A DNA stretch of 35,158 nt. It comes from Rhizobium sp. Q54. GTDB taxonomy: Bacteria; Pseudomonadota; Alphaproteobacteria; SMXS01. How positions within the stretch are numbered: position 1 is the first letter of the stretch; each line of letters starts with the position of its first letter. Both the position numbers and the translations under genes were made by a program. Where the stretch lies: contig CAMDTB010000033.1 of NCBI GenBank assembly GCA_945907245.1, forward strand, positions 1 through 35,158. The letters are read 5' to 3'. This document shows, piece after piece, positions 1-9,311 of this stretch. The notes under the pieces were generated by a model. The model was given only the letters and a program-made list of their open reading frames with translations. It had not been told where the DNA came from and ran no database searches.

Positions 1-92
1 GCAGCGATTTGCCGGAGCGAGGTTCCGAGGCTGTGAAGTCGGGCAATCTCACACCGATCTTCAGCCGATAGCTGGCGGTACGTTCTTCCCAT
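1..92 (-). CDS. IS30-family transposase, N-terminal fragment (runs off the window)
   Basis: Only the first 30 residues are visible. They read MGRTYRQLSAEDRCEIARLH followed by SLGTSLRQIA, which is the N-terminal helix-turn-helix of IS30-family transposases (pattern YxQLSxEERxxIxxLxxxGxSxRxIA). This domain binds the terminal repeats; the DDE catalytic domain lies outside the window, so integrity cannot be judged. The ATG lies about 40 bp inside the presumed end of the element, the usual arrangement. The family call rests on pattern recognition of a short stretch but is fairly specific. Confidence 0.72.
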   Translation of the reverse strand, partial: MGRTYRQLSAEDRCEIARLHSLGTSLRQIA

Positions 93-134
93 CGCAACAC
101 CTTATGCTGGTGTTGCACTTCGTTTGTGAACTTA
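1..134 (-). mobile_element. IS30-family insertion sequence, one end only
   Basis: The left edge of the window cuts through an insertion sequence. It is called from the start of an IS30-type transposase reading leftwards from 92 and from the short lead before it, which on the minus strand begins TTCACAAACGAAGTGCAACA at about 130, as expected for a terminal repeat. The outer boundary near 131-135 is approximate because the other end is outside the window. The flanking DNA (135-219) looks like a truncated REP-like palindrome, so the element probably jumped into a palindromic repeat. Confidence 0.7.
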
Positions 135-219
135 GGGGATCCAGACTTGACGAGTTGTTGCGCGCTGCGCGCTGGCTTTTCGTAAGACAGGACTGGGTCC
201 CGGCCTTCGCCGGGATGAC
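135..219. repeat. REP-like palindromic intergenic repeat, interrupted on its left by the IS30 element
   Basis: The right half (about 193-219, CTGGGTCCCGG...CCGGGATGAC) is nearly the same as the arms of the repeat at 10104-10183. The left half begins abruptly at GGGGATCCAG, which matches the inner part of the opposite arm (compare GGGGATCC in the copy at 4042-4174). The outer part of that arm, ending in GTCATC, is missing and replaced by the IS30 end. Such paired palindromes are common between genes in alphaproteobacteria and form hairpins in RNA or DNA. Confidence 0.6.
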
Positions 220-243
220 GATTATTATTTTATTTAGAAGCCC

Positions 244-666
244 TTACCCCTGACCCGGCCTCCAGCCCTCGGGGGCCATCTCGAAACCGGAAAACTCGAA
301 GCCCGGCGCCACCGTGCAGCCGACCAGCGTCCAGTGGCCCTGGCTTTCGGCCGACTGCCAGGCGTGCGGGGGGATGACGGCCTGGGGAAGCTGGCCGAGG
401 TCGAGCTGGTTGCCGAGGATGTGGCGGGACATGGCCTGTCCGTCCGCCGACACCGACAGCAGCAGCGGCGCACCGGCGTACCAGTGCCAGATTTCGGTGG
501 CGTCGACCCGGTGCCAGCGGGCACGCTCGCCCGCGCGCAGCAGGTAGTAGATCGAGGTGAGCGGACTGCGCCCCTCGCCCGGCGCGCGGTGGGCCTCGCG
601 GTAGTGGCCACCCTCCGGATGTGGCAGCAATCCGAGACGCGCGATGATGGCGTCCGCGTCGGTCAT
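244..666 (-). CDS. DUF985 / cupin-superfamily protein
   Basis: This 140-residue soluble protein matches the DUF985 (Cupin_5) pattern. The signs are the N-terminal [14 protein letters not shown] motif, SIYYLL, then [15 protein letters not shown] (the metal- or sugar-binding face of the cupin barrel), [14 protein letters not shown] and a closing [12 protein letters not shown]. Length is normal for the family. Members form small beta-barrels; some resemble sugar-nucleotide epimerases, but no substrate can be assigned here. The gene starts with ATG at 666, runs towards the IS30 end and is divergent from dnaK, with 185 bp between them. It is probably a single-gene unit. Confidence 0.85.
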   Translation of the reverse strand: MTDADAIIARLGLLPHPEGGHYREAHRAPGEGRSPLTSIYYLLRAGERARWHRVDATEIWHWYAGAPLLLSVSADGQAMSRHILGNQLDLGQLPQAVIPPHAWQSAESQGHWTLVGCTVAPGFEFSGFEMAPEGWRPGQG

Positions 667-726
667 GGGCGCTCTCCGGCGGGATTCAAGGCATTTGGAA
701 GATTCACGAATTTCGAGTCATCAGTG

Positions 727-755
727 GTTGTAGGCCAAAAAACGCCTCACTATAT
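727..755 (+). promoter_or_regulatory. Candidate heat-shock (RpoH-type) promoter of dnaK
   Basis: GTTGTA at 727-732 and ACTATAT at 749-755 are 16 bp apart. The same element, GTTGTA-N16-CCTATGT, precedes hslV, the other heat-shock operon in the window. The -10 part resembles the CYTATNT consensus described for alphaproteobacterial sigma-32 promoters. It can also be read as a sigma-70 promoter, TTGTAG-N17-TATATA. The predicted start near 762 leaves a leader of about 90 nt before dnaK. Confidence 0.55.
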
Positions 756-851
756 AACGGCCGAACCAAAATACGAGGCTCCCGAGGGGGCCGGCGCGGT
801 GCACGACGTGGCTGCCCCGGTCCGCCACAAGGAAAAAGAGGAGAACACGAC

Positions 852-2774
<1,923 letters not shown>

Positions 2775-2786
2775 CTCAGGGGTGAC

Positions 2787-2820
2787 CGGGCGGCAGGCAA
2801 CCCCTGCCGCCCGTTGTTTT
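2787..2820 (+). terminator. Intrinsic terminator or attenuator between dnaK and dnaJ
   Basis: There is a perfect 11-bp stem (CGGGCGGCAGG at 2787-2797 with CCTGCCGCCCG at 2803-2813), a 5-nt loop and then TTGTTTT. It sits in the 68-bp gap between the dnaK stop and the dnaJ start. If it terminates only partly it would keep DnaJ below DnaK; if fully, dnaJ would need its own promoter, and there is little room for one. Confidence 0.8.
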
Positions 2821-2842
2821 GAGGAATTCCAGGGACGCGTGG

Positions 2843-3985
2843 ATGTCGAAGGTCTGTTACTACGAGATGCTCGGCATCAGCCGTGAGTCCGACGATGGCG
2901 AGATCAAGAAGGCATTCCGCGCCAAGGCCATGGAGTGCCATCCGGACCGCCATCCCGGCGATACGGACGCCGAGCGCAAGTTCAAGGAAATCAACGAGGC
3001 CTACGAGGTCCTGAAGGATCCGCAGAAGCGGGCCGCCTACAACCAGTTCGGCCATGCCGCGTTCGAGAACGGCGGCGGCCGGCCCGGCGGCGGCGGATTC
3101 GATTTCAACTTCAACGGCTCGTTCAGCGACATCTTCGAGGATTTGTTCGGCGGCGCTTTCGGCCAGCGCGGCGGCCAGCGCCGCGGCGGACCACAGCGCG
3201 GCGCCGACATGCGCTACGACTATGCGGTGACGCTGGAAGAGGCGTTCGCCGGCAAGCAGGCCGAGATCGACGTCAACACGTCGGTCGCCTGCGAGCCCTG
3301 CGGCGGCACCGGCGCGGCGCCCGGCTCCAAGCCGGTCGATTGCCCGACCTGCCGCGGTATGGGCAAGGTGCGCGCCCAGCAAGGTTTCTTCACCGTCGAG
3401 CGGACCTGCCCGACCTGCCACGGCGCGGGCCAGACCGTGAGCGATCCCTGCACCGCCTGCCATGGTGCCGGGCACGTCAACCGCGACAAGACCCTGTCGG
3501 TCTCCATTCCCGCCGGCGTCGAGAACGGCACCCGCATCCGCCTGTCCGGCGAGGGCGAGGCCGGCACGCGCGGCGGCCCCTCGGGCGACCTCTACATCTT
3601 CCTGTCGGTGAAGCCCCACAGCATCTTCGAGCGCGACGGCATGGACCTGCATGTGAGCGTGCCGATCCCCATGACCACCGCCGCCCTCGGCGGCTCCATC
3701 GAGGTGCCGACCATCGATGGCAAGAAGGCCAAGGTCGCCATCCCCGAAGGCACCCAGACCGGCCGCCAGTTCCGCCTGCGCGGCAAGGGCATGCCCCGGC
3801 TGCAGCGCGGCGGCATCGGCGACATGTTCGTGCATGTGGGCGTCGAGACGCCGGTCAACCTCACCAAGGACCAGCAGCGCCTGCTGCGCGAGTTCGAGGC
3901 CGCCGGCGGCGGCAAATCCAGTCCCCAATCCGACGGCTTCTTCGTCAAGGCGAAGGAGTTCTGGGACGACCTGATCAAGGATTAG
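2843..3985 (+). CDS. dnaJ: Co-chaperone DnaJ (Hsp40, type I)
   Basis: This 380-residue type I Hsp40 stimulates DnaK ATPase and delivers substrates. The J domain comes first, with HPD at residues 33-35. A Gly/Phe-rich linker follows, then four zinc-binding CxxCxGxG repeats ([32 protein letters not shown]) and the C-terminal substrate-binding barrels. The reading frame is open back to a TTG at 2819, but ATG 2843 is chosen because AGGGA lies 7 nt upstream and it gives a normal N-terminus. A small oddity: the first strand reads [10 protein letters not shown] where most DnaJ proteins have DYYEVLG. It follows dnaK, as in many alphaproteobacteria. Confidence 0.97.
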   Translation: MSKVCYYEMLGISRESDDGEIKKAFRAKAMECHPDRHPGDTDAERKFKEINEAYEVLKDPQKRAAYNQFGHAAFENGGGRPGGGGFDFNFNGSFSDIFEDLFGGAFGQRGGQRRGGPQRGADMRYDYAVTLEEAFAGKQAEIDVNTSVACEPCGGTGAAPGSKPVDCPTCRGMGKVRAQQGFFTVERTCPTCHGAGQTVSDPCTACHGAGHVNRDKTLSVSIPAGVENGTRIRLSGEGEAGTRGGPSGDLYIFLSVKPHSIFERDGMDLHVSVPIPMTTAALGGSIEVPTIDGKKAKVAIPEGTQTGRQFRLRGKGMPRLQRGGIGDMFVHVGVETPVNLTKDQQRLLREFEAAGGGKSSPQSDGFFVKAKEFWDDLIKD

Positions 3986-4041
3986 GGTTCGGCCCATCCG
4001 CGTTTCGTGATAGATGCGATCCGTGCCATTCCCCTCTCGTT

Positions 4042-4174
4042 GTCATCCCCGCCTTGAGCGGGGATCCATGGGCGTGGAGGCCGCGCCGCATGGGAGAACG
4101 GCTCATTCGCCCGGTCCCGGCGTCTGAAAACCGTCGTTGCCCAGAAATGGGTCCCCGCTCAAGGCGGGGATGAC
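4042..4174. repeat. REP-like inverted repeat pair between dnaJ and dapB
   Basis: The arms are GTCATCCCCGCCTTGAGCGG at the left end and its near-exact inverted partner ending GGGGATGAC at 4174, about 90 bp apart. Each arm is itself a small palindrome (CCCCGCC TTGA GCGGGG-type). The same type of paired element occurs at 10104-10183 and, in part, at 135-219. It fills most of the 209-bp gap; no gene or clear promoter is visible in the rest. Confidence 0.75.
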
Positions 4175-4194
4175 AAGAAAATGTGGGGACAACC

Positions 4195-5001
4195 ATGAGC
4201 GATCTTGCAGTGGGCATCCTGGGGGGCGCGGGCCGCATGGGCCGGGCGCTGGTGCGCGCGGTCACCGAGGCGAAGGGCGCGACGGTCATCGGCGCGGTCG
4301 ACGCGCCGGGCAATCCGGAGATGGGCAAGGACCTGGGCACGCTGGCCGGCATCGATCCGCTCGGCGTGACGCTGGGCGGCGACGTGCGGGCGCTGTTCGA
4401 GAAGGCGGACGTGATCATCGACTTCACCATACCTAGGGTCACCGCCGAGAACGCCCGCGTCGCCGCCGAGACGGGCACGGCCTATGTGGTCGGCACCACG
4501 GGCCTCGAGCCCGAGCAGCAGGCCGCGATCGCCGAAGCGGGCAGGCGCGCCGTCGTCGTGCAGGCGGCCAATTTCTCGCTGGGCGTCAACCTGACCATCG
4601 CGCTCACACGTCGGCTCGCCGAGGTGCTGGATGACAGCTTCGATATCGAGATCGTCGAGATGCACCACCGCCACAAGGTGGACGCGCCCTCGGGCACCGC
4701 GCTGGCGCTGGGGCGCGCGGCCGCGGAGGGACGCGGCGTGACGCTGGAGGACAAGGCCGACCGGGGCCGGGACGGCATCACCGGCGCCCGCAAGCGCGGT
4801 GACATCGGCTTCGCGGTGCTGCGGGGCGGCAACGTGGCGGGCGACCACACGGTTGTCTTCGCCGCCGACGACGAGCGCATCGAGCTGACCCACAAGGCCG
4901 GCGACCGGATCATCTTCGCCCGCGGCGCGGTGCACGCGGCCCTGTGGACGGCGGGGAAGTCCGCCGGCTACTACACGATGCAGGACGTGCTGAAGCTTTA
5001 G
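4195..5001 (+). CDS. dapB: 4-hydroxy-tetrahydrodipicolinate reductase
   Basis: DapB reduces hydroxy-tetrahydrodipicolinate with NAD(P)H on the route to lysine and meso-diaminopimelate for peptidoglycan. The protein has 268 residues, close to the 273 of E. coli. It starts with the Rossmann motif GILGGAGRMG (residues 7-16), then GTTG, and has the catalytic stretch beginning at H157 (HHRHKVDAPSGTA), with Lys161 as expected. The frame extends to a GTG at 4183, but ATG 4195 has GGGGA about 5 nt upstream and fits the family start. Its stop overlaps the stop of the convergent DUF2244 gene by 4 bp. Confidence 0.97.
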   Translation: MSDLAVGILGGAGRMGRALVRAVTEAKGATVIGAVDAPGNPEMGKDLGTLAGIDPLGVTLGGDVRALFEKADVIIDFTIPRVTAENARVAAETGTAYVVGTTGLEPEQQAAIAEAGRRAVVVQAANFSLGVNLTIALTRRLAEVLDDSFDIEIVEMHHRHKVDAPSGTALALGRAAAEGRGVTLEDKADRGRDGITGARKRGDIGFAVLRGGNVAGDHTVVFAADDERIELTHKAGDRIIFARGAVHAALWTAGKSAGYYTMQDVLKL

Positions 5002-5468
5002 CCGGCGAACCGCGGCGCCCTGAACTTGCGCAGCGCGCCGTCCAGCGCCTCGCGGAAACTTTCCTTCTCATGCTCGACCAGGAATCGGCCCACCTCCATG
5101 GACTTGCCATGGGAGCGCAGCACCAGGCAGCCTTCCTCGTCGACCAGGATGCGGGTCCAGTAGGGCGGGAACGTGGAGCGAGTCTCGCCGCCGCCGGGCG
5201 CCACCTGCAGCACATCGAGACTGTCATCGGCCAGCGTTACCCGCTCGTAGCGCCGGCCCTCGCGGAAGTTGACGCGGAAGGCGATGTAGATCAGCGCCGC
5301 GTCGAGGCCGAAGAAGCCGAACACCGGCCACGCGCCCATCAGCAGGAACGCCATGCCGCCCACGAAGCTGATCGCGCCCACCGCGATCATCACGATCAGG
5401 AAGCCCCTGCGGCTGAGCGAGCGGTGCGGGTGCAGCACCGCGTCGAAATGCACGGCTGAGTCGGTCAT
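4998..5468 (-). CDS. DUF2244 integral membrane protein
   Basis: This 156-residue protein has a short N-terminal segment ending in LHPHRSLSRRG, two adjacent membrane helices (roughly residues 22-60, FLIVMIAVGAISFVGGMAFL and WPVFGFFGLDAALIYIAFRV) and a soluble domain carrying W-x-R and VGRFLVEHEKESF. This is the DUF2244 pattern, common in alphaproteobacteria, with no known function. An in-frame start 12 codons earlier (5504) is possible, but ATG 5468 gives the normal family N-terminus. It is divergent from nth, with 56 bp between starts, and convergent with dapB. Confidence 0.88.
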   Translation of the reverse strand: MTDSAVHFDAVLHPHRSLSRRGFLIVMIAVGAISFVGGMAFLLMGAWPVFGFFGLDAALIYIAFRVNFREGRRYERVTLADDSLDVLQVAPGGGETRSTFPPYWTRILVDEEGCLVLRSHGKSMEVGRFLVEHEKESFREALDGALRKFRAPRFAG

Positions 5469-5524
5469 CAGTGAAACATAGGCCCGCGCTTGCCCGGCCG
5501 TCATGCGGCTTTAATATGGCGCCC

Positions 5525-6157
5525 ATGAAAAAGACGGACATCGAGGAATTCTTCACCAGGCTGCAAGGCGCCGACAGCGCGCCGCGCACCGAGCTCGACT
5601 ACATCAATCCCTATACGCTGCTGGTCGCCGTGGTGATGTCGGCGCAGGCGACCGACGTCGGCGTGAACCGGGCCACCGGACCGCTGTTCAAGGTCGCGTC
5701 CACGCCGGCCCAGATGGTGGCGCTGGGCGAGGACCGGCTGCGGGAGTACATCAAGACCATCGGCCTGTTCAACGCCAAGGCGAAGAACGTCATCGCCCTG
5801 TCGCAATTGCTCATCGACCGGCATGGGGGCGAGGTGCCGCGCGACCGTGAGGCGCTGGAAGCGCTCCCCGGCGTCGGCCGCAAGACCGCCAACGTGGTGC
5901 TGAACGTGGCCTTCGGCGAGCCGACCATCGCCGTCGACACCCACATCTTCCGCGTCGGCAACCGCACCGGCCTGGCGCCCGGCAAGACGCCGCTGCATGT
6001 CGAGACGAAGCTGAACAAGGTGGTGCCCGACCGCTTCAAGCTGCACGCGCATCACTGGCTGATCCTGCACGGGCGCTATATCTGCAAGGCACGCAAGCCC
6101 GAATGCCCGAAATGCATCATCGAGGATCTGTGCGCCTACAAGGCGAAGACGATCTGA
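5525..6157 (+). CDS. nth: Endonuclease III (DNA glycosylase / AP lyase)
   Basis: Nth removes oxidised pyrimidines and cuts the abasic site in base-excision repair. The helix-hairpin-helix LPGVGRKTANVV places catalytic Lys at residue 120, and VDTHIFRVGNR gives Asp138. Both are the E. coli positions, which supports ATG 5525 over the in-frame ATG at 5516. The C-terminus holds the iron-sulphur loop C-x6-C-x2-C-x5-C (CKARKPEC PKC IIEDLC). Length is 210 residues against 211 in E. coli. There is no clear Shine-Dalgarno site. The convergent neighbour ends 3 bp away. Confidence 0.97.
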   Translation: MKKTDIEEFFTRLQGADSAPRTELDYINPYTLLVAVVMSAQATDVGVNRATGPLFKVASTPAQMVALGEDRLREYIKTIGLFNAKAKNVIALSQLLIDRHGGEVPRDREALEALPGVGRKTANVVLNVAFGEPTIAVDTHIFRVGNRTGLAPGKTPLHVETKLNKVVPDRFKLHAHHWLILHGRYICKARKPECPKCIIEDLCAYKAKTI

Positions 6158-6160
6158 CAA

Positions 6161-6703
6161 TTACTTCGGCGCCGCTCCCGCCGGGACGGGATCTCCCGGC
6201 GAATAGATCGGCGTGCCGGACAACGGCCGGCCGGGGATCACCACCGGGCTGGCTTGCGGCAGGGCCGAGGCGTTGGCGGGCGTGCTCGGGCGGGGGCCGG
6301 TGAGGCAGCTGGCCGCCTCGGCCTCTCGGCCCGGCAACATGCGGCCCTGGGCGTACTTGACCCGTGGGCTGCCCTTGCCGTCCTTCGGGTCATAGAGCAC
6401 CACCAGCAGCACGCAGGTGTCGTCGGCATACTGCCAGACCTGGGCCGGCGATTCCTTGCGCAGCAGCCTGGGCTGGCCGTAGCGGGCGCGCACGGATTCC
6501 GCGTCCTGGTCGATCAGCTCCCTGGCGCGGGTTTCGATGTCCGGTGTGACCGGCCTGGCCGGCTGCGCGGGTGCTTGCTGGACCGGCGGCGGCTCCTCCT
6601 TCTTCTTCCTGGCGTCGGCGGCATGTGCCGAAACGGCGGCGACCACCGCCGCCAAAACCAGGGTCCTCGATCCTCGCAACCTTCGCCACTCCCTTGAACA
6701 CAC
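6161..6703 (-). CDS. Exported protein of unknown function, faint BamE/SmpA-like pattern
   Basis: The product has 180 residues if the GTG at 6703 is used. The N-terminus (basic REWRRLRGSR, hydrophobic TLVLAAVVAAVSA, then AHAADA) looks like a Sec signal peptide cut near residue 29. There is no lipobox cysteine. A charged, Pro-rich linker follows, then a compact region with RARYGQPRLLRKESPAQVWQY, CVLLVVLYD and a late Cys (SCLTG), which recalls the WQY...C pattern of small BamE/SmpA-like periplasmic domains. The tail is rich in Pro, Ala and Ser. I do not recognise a named family. The start is uncertain because no good ribosome site is visible. It is divergent from the kinase at 6843. Confidence 0.7.
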   Translation of the reverse strand: MCSREWRRLRGSRTLVLAAVVAAVSAHAADARKKKEEPPPVQQAPAQPARPVTPDIETRARELIDQDAESVRARYGQPRLLRKESPAQVWQYADDTCVLLVVLYDPKDGKGSPRVKYAQGRMLPGREAEAASCLTGPRPSTPANASALPQASPVVIPGRPLSGTPIYSPGDPVPAGAAPK

Positions 6704-6783
6704 GTGAATTCAGCGCCGTGCCGCCACCATCCCGAAATATCGGCGCGAGAGCAACCATCCATTGACGGCCCCGCACCGTGCGG

Positions 6784-6811
6784 TTGCACGCCCGACGTCC
6801 CAGCCTATACT
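6784..6811 (+). promoter_or_regulatory. Sigma-70-type promoter of the kinase gene
   Basis: TTGCAC at 6784-6789 and TATACT at 6806-6811 are separated by 16 bp. This is close to the housekeeping consensus and among the best-looking promoters in the window. Transcription would start near 6818, about 25 nt before the ATG at 6843. Confidence 0.6.
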
Positions 6812-6842
6812 CGCCCCGACGCAACCGCCAGAAAGTCCCCCC

Positions 6843-7826
6843 ATGCATGAAATCGATGTTGTCGGCATCGGCAACGCCATCGTCGACGTCCTTTGCCAGG
6901 CTGACGACCGCTTCCTCGACCGCCATGGCCTGACCAAGGGCGCCATGATGCTGGTCGACGCCGAGCAGGCCGGCCGGCTCTATGCCGCCATGCCGCCGGG
7001 GGTGGAGATCTCCGGCGGGTCGGCCGCCAACACCATGGCGGGCATCGCTTCGATCGGCGGCAGCGGCGCGTTCATCGGCAAGGTGCGCGACGACCAGCTC
7101 GGCGAGGTGTTCGCCCACGACATCCGTTCCATCGGCATCAGCTTCATGACGCCGCCGGCGCTGGAAGGTCCGCCGACCGGCCGCTGCCTGATCATGGTCA
7201 CGCCCGACGGGCAGCGCACCATGAACACCTTGCTCGGCGCGGCCAACGACCTGACGCCCGACGACGTCAACCCGGCGGTTATCGGCGCGGCGAAGGTGAC
7301 CTATCTGGAAGGCTATTTGTGGGATCCGCCGGCCGCGAAGGCCGCGTTCCGAAAGGCGCTGGAGATCGCCCACGGCGCGGGCCGCAAGGTGGCGCTGACC
7401 CTGTCGGATTCGTTCTGCGTCGACCGGCACCGCGACGAATTCCGCGCCCTCGTCGACCAGGTCGACATTGTCTTCGCCAACGAGGCCGAGATCCTGTCGC
7501 TCTACCAGGTCGGCACCTTCGACGAGGCGCTGCATGCCGTGCGCCGGGCGGTAACGCTCGCCGTGCTGACCCGCTCGGAGCAGGGCTCGGTGATCCTCGA
7601 CGGCGACGACGTGCATGTGATCGGCGCCGAGCGCGGCGTGACGGTGATCGACACCACCGGCGCGGGCGACCTCTACGCCGCCGGCTTCCTGTCTGGGCTG
7701 ACGCGCGGCCGGCCGCTCGCCGAGTGCGGCCGCATGGGCGCCATCGCCGCCGCCGAGGCGATCAGCCACATGGGCGCCCGGCCCCAGGCGGACCTGGCCG
7801 CGCTGGTGGCCGAGAAGCTGGGATAG
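6843..7826 (+). CDS. PfkB/ribokinase-family sugar or nucleoside kinase, probably adenosine kinase
   Basis: The 327-residue protein has both PfkB-family marks: GGSAANTMAGIASIGG near residue 57 onward, and the catalytic/anion-hole motif DTTGAGD at 270-276, with Asp276 as base. Similar alphaproteobacterial proteins (start DVVGIGNAIVDV, motif TFVLLGAANDLTP-like) are usually annotated as adenosine kinase, which phosphorylates adenosine to AMP. The exact substrate cannot be fixed from sequence. The frame is open upstream to 6762, but ATG 6843 fits the family start and lies 31 bp behind a good promoter. It is convergent with the sigma gene, with only 4 bp between the stops. Confidence 0.88.
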   Translation: MHEIDVVGIGNAIVDVLCQADDRFLDRHGLTKGAMMLVDAEQAGRLYAAMPPGVEISGGSAANTMAGIASIGGSGAFIGKVRDDQLGEVFAHDIRSIGISFMTPPALEGPPTGRCLIMVTPDGQRTMNTLLGAANDLTPDDVNPAVIGAAKVTYLEGYLWDPPAAKAAFRKALEIAHGAGRKVALTLSDSFCVDRHRDEFRALVDQVDIVFANEAEILSLYQVGTFDEALHAVRRAVTLAVLTRSEQGSVILDGDDVHVIGAERGVTVIDTTGAGDLYAAGFLSGLTRGRPLAECGRMGAIAAAEAISHMGARPQADLAALVAEKLG

Positions 7827-7830
7827 ACCG

Positions 7831-8403
7831 TCAGCCCGCCGGATCGTGTTCGACACTTCCAACATCGATCAGAACCTGCAATTCCGACCGGGCGCGGCTG
7901 ACCCGGCTCTTGATCGTGCCGATGGCGCAGCCGCAGACTTTGGCGGCTTCCTCGTAGGACATGCCCGCCGCGCCGACCAGCATCAGCGCCTCGCGCCGCG
8001 ACGGCGACAGCTTGCCGAGCGCGTCGCGCAAGGCGAGCAGTTCCATGTGGCCGGGCTGGGCGGCGGGCGCGACGATGTCCGGCTCGTTGCCCGTCGCCGC
8101 CTGCTCGAACTTCCGGCGCCGAAGACCGCTGAGGAAGACGTTGCGCAGGATGACGAACGTCCATGCCTTGAAGTTGGTCCCGGCCTGGAAGCGGGCGCGC
8201 GCCGACCATGCGCGCAGCAACGCGTCCTGGACCAGATCGTCGGCATGGGACGACGAACGGGCCAGGCTGCGCGCATAGCCGCGCAGATGCGGAATGATCT
8301 CCTCGAGGGCCGTGGCAAACGCGTTGTCCGGCAGCGCGGTGGTCTCGAGCGGGTCCCGCTCGGCCACCGCCGCGGCGTCGGCCATCGCGTCAATTTTGTC
8401 CAT
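7831..8403 (-). CDS. ECF-type RNA polymerase sigma factor, EcfG-like
   Basis: The 190-residue protein has sigma region 2 (LRGYARSLARSSSHADDLVQ, then ALLRAWSARARFQAGTNFKA, ILRNVFLS) and region 4 (LSPSRREALMLVGAAGMSYE, then VCGCAIGTIKSRVSRAR). The TNFKAW-ILRN and LVGAAGMSYEEAAKVCG wording is that of EcfG (sigma of the alphaproteobacterial general stress response), normally released by PhyR and held by NepR. Neither partner gene is adjacent, so EcfG is likely but not proven. ATG 8403 is preferred, with GAGGAG close upstream; a TTG at 8424 is the alternative. It lies at the end of the minus-strand his cluster but about 200 bp from it. Confidence 0.9.
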   Translation of the reverse strand: MDKIDAMADAAAVAERDPLETTALPDNAFATALEEIIPHLRGYARSLARSSSHADDLVQDALLRAWSARARFQAGTNFKAWTFVILRNVFLSGLRRRKFEQAATGNEPDIVAPAAQPGHMELLALRDALGKLSPSRREALMLVGAAGMSYEEAAKVCGCAIGTIKSRVSRARSELQVLIDVGSVEHDPAG

Positions 8404-8451
8404 AAACTCCTCGACGTTGAACAACCCGTGGTTGTCGGTTCACGGGTGGGT

Positions 8452-8478
8452 AACGTTCAGGAGAGTGAAAAGTGTCCC
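8452..8478 (-). promoter_or_regulatory. Weak candidate EcfG-type promoter before the sigma gene
   Basis: Reading the minus strand, GGGAC (8478-8474) is followed after 18 nt by CGTT (8455-8452). EcfG promoters are known as GGAAC-N16 to 18-CGTT, so this has one mismatch in the -35 part. It would put transcription about 40 nt before the ATG and would mean self-activation. The match is short and could be chance. Confidence 0.25.
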
Positions 8479-8572
8479 GAAAAACTCCAGGGAAAAGTTT
8501 GTACGGGGCGTACTTAGTCCAGTTTCAAGTGACGCAGAACCACTCCAGCCTTGGTCGCCGCGGCTTTCGGGC

Positions 8573-8594
8573 GCCAAGGCGATTCCGCCTTGGC
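8573..8594. terminator. Hairpin downstream of the HIT gene, no U-tract
   Basis: GCCAAGGCG (8573-8581) pairs perfectly with CGCCTTGGC (8586-8594) across a 4-nt loop, 11 bp beyond the HIT stop. No T-run follows on either strand, so it is not a classical intrinsic terminator. It may protect the 3' end of the his operon transcript or aid Rho-dependent termination. The rest of the gap to the sigma gene holds no gene that I can see. Confidence 0.45.
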
Positions 8595-8604
8595 TGAACG
8601 CGCT

Positions 8605-8982
8605 CTAGCTCTTCGCCCAGTCCCTGATCAGCATGGGGCCGAGCCGCTTGCCGCCGAAGATGTGGATGTGCAGATGCGGCACTTCCTGGTGCGAATCGGG
8701 GCCGTGATTGGCGAGAATGCGGTAGCCCGGCTCGGTCAGTTCCAGCTCGGCCGCGACCTTGCCGACGGCGCGGAAGAAACCCAGCACGAGCGCATCGGGC
8801 GCGTTGGCCGTGAAGTCGGCCATGGAGACATATGTCCCTTTCGGGATAACCAGAACGTGGATCGGCGCCTGCGGGTTGATGTCGTGGAAAGCGAGCGCGC
8901 AGTCGTCTTCGTAGACCTTCTTGCAGGGGATCTCGCCGCGCAGGATGCGGGCGAAGATGTTGTTCTGGTCATAGGCCGTCAC
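8605..8982 (-). CDS. HIT-family nucleotide hydrolase (HinT-like)
   Basis: This 125-residue protein has the histidine triad HLHIHIFGGKRLGPM near its C-terminus and the N-terminal NNIFARILRGEIPCKKVYED of HinT-type purine nucleoside phosphoramidases (histidine triad nucleotide-binding). The GTG at 8982 is chosen because it overlaps the hisE stop as GTGA and has GGGGAGGA just upstream, while the frame further back is hisE shadow. HIT genes directly behind hisE are frequent in alphaproteobacteria. The link to histidine synthesis is positional only. Confidence 0.93.
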   Translation of the reverse strand: MTAYDQNNIFARILRGEIPCKKVYEDDCALAFHDINPQAPIHVLVIPKGTYVSMADFTANAPDALVLGFFRAVGKVAAELELTEPGYRILANHGPDSHQEVPHLHIHIFGGKRLGPMLIRDWAKS

Positions 8983-9302
8983 TTCTTCCTCCCCTTCTTC
9001 TCCTCGATGCCGGACACGCCCTCGCGGCGGGCCAGCTCGGCGAACACCTCTTTCGGGGTAACCCCCTTGGCCGACCACAGCACCATCAGATGAAACAGCA
9101 GGTCGGCGGATTCGAGGACGGTCTCTCCCTTGTCCTTGGCGACCGCGGCGACGATGGTCTCGATCGCCTCCTCGCCCATCTTCTCGGCGATCTTGTTGAT
9201 GCCCCGGTCGTGCATCTTGGCGACGTAGCTCTTGTCCGGGTCGCCGCCCTTGCGGGACTCGATGAGCGCGAACAGCTTGTCGATGACGTGTTGCTGGGCC
9301 AT
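8979..9302 (-). CDS. hisE: Phosphoribosyl-ATP pyrophosphatase
   Basis: HisE removes pyrophosphate from phosphoribosyl-ATP, the second step of histidine synthesis. This stand-alone 107-residue form has the MazG-like helical signature: [17 protein letters not shown] carrying the metal-binding EExxE-type acidic residues, then [13 protein letters not shown]. The tail EEKKGRKK is basic. It lies 9 bp after hisF and is coupled to the HIT gene by a 4-bp overlap. hisI and hisG are not in the window. Confidence 0.96.
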   Translation of the reverse strand: MAQQHVIDKLFALIESRKGGDPDKSYVAKMHDRGINKIAEKMGEEAIETIVAAVAKDKGETVLESADLLFHLMVLWSAKGVTPKEVFAELARREGVSGIEEKKGRKK

Positions 9303-9311
9303 GGCGAAACC

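Noticed and set aside
763-851. Possible RNA thermometer in the dnaK leader
   Set aside because: Only short weak stems (GTGGC/GCCAC) are visible and the ribosome site is not clearly paired. Not supported without folding.
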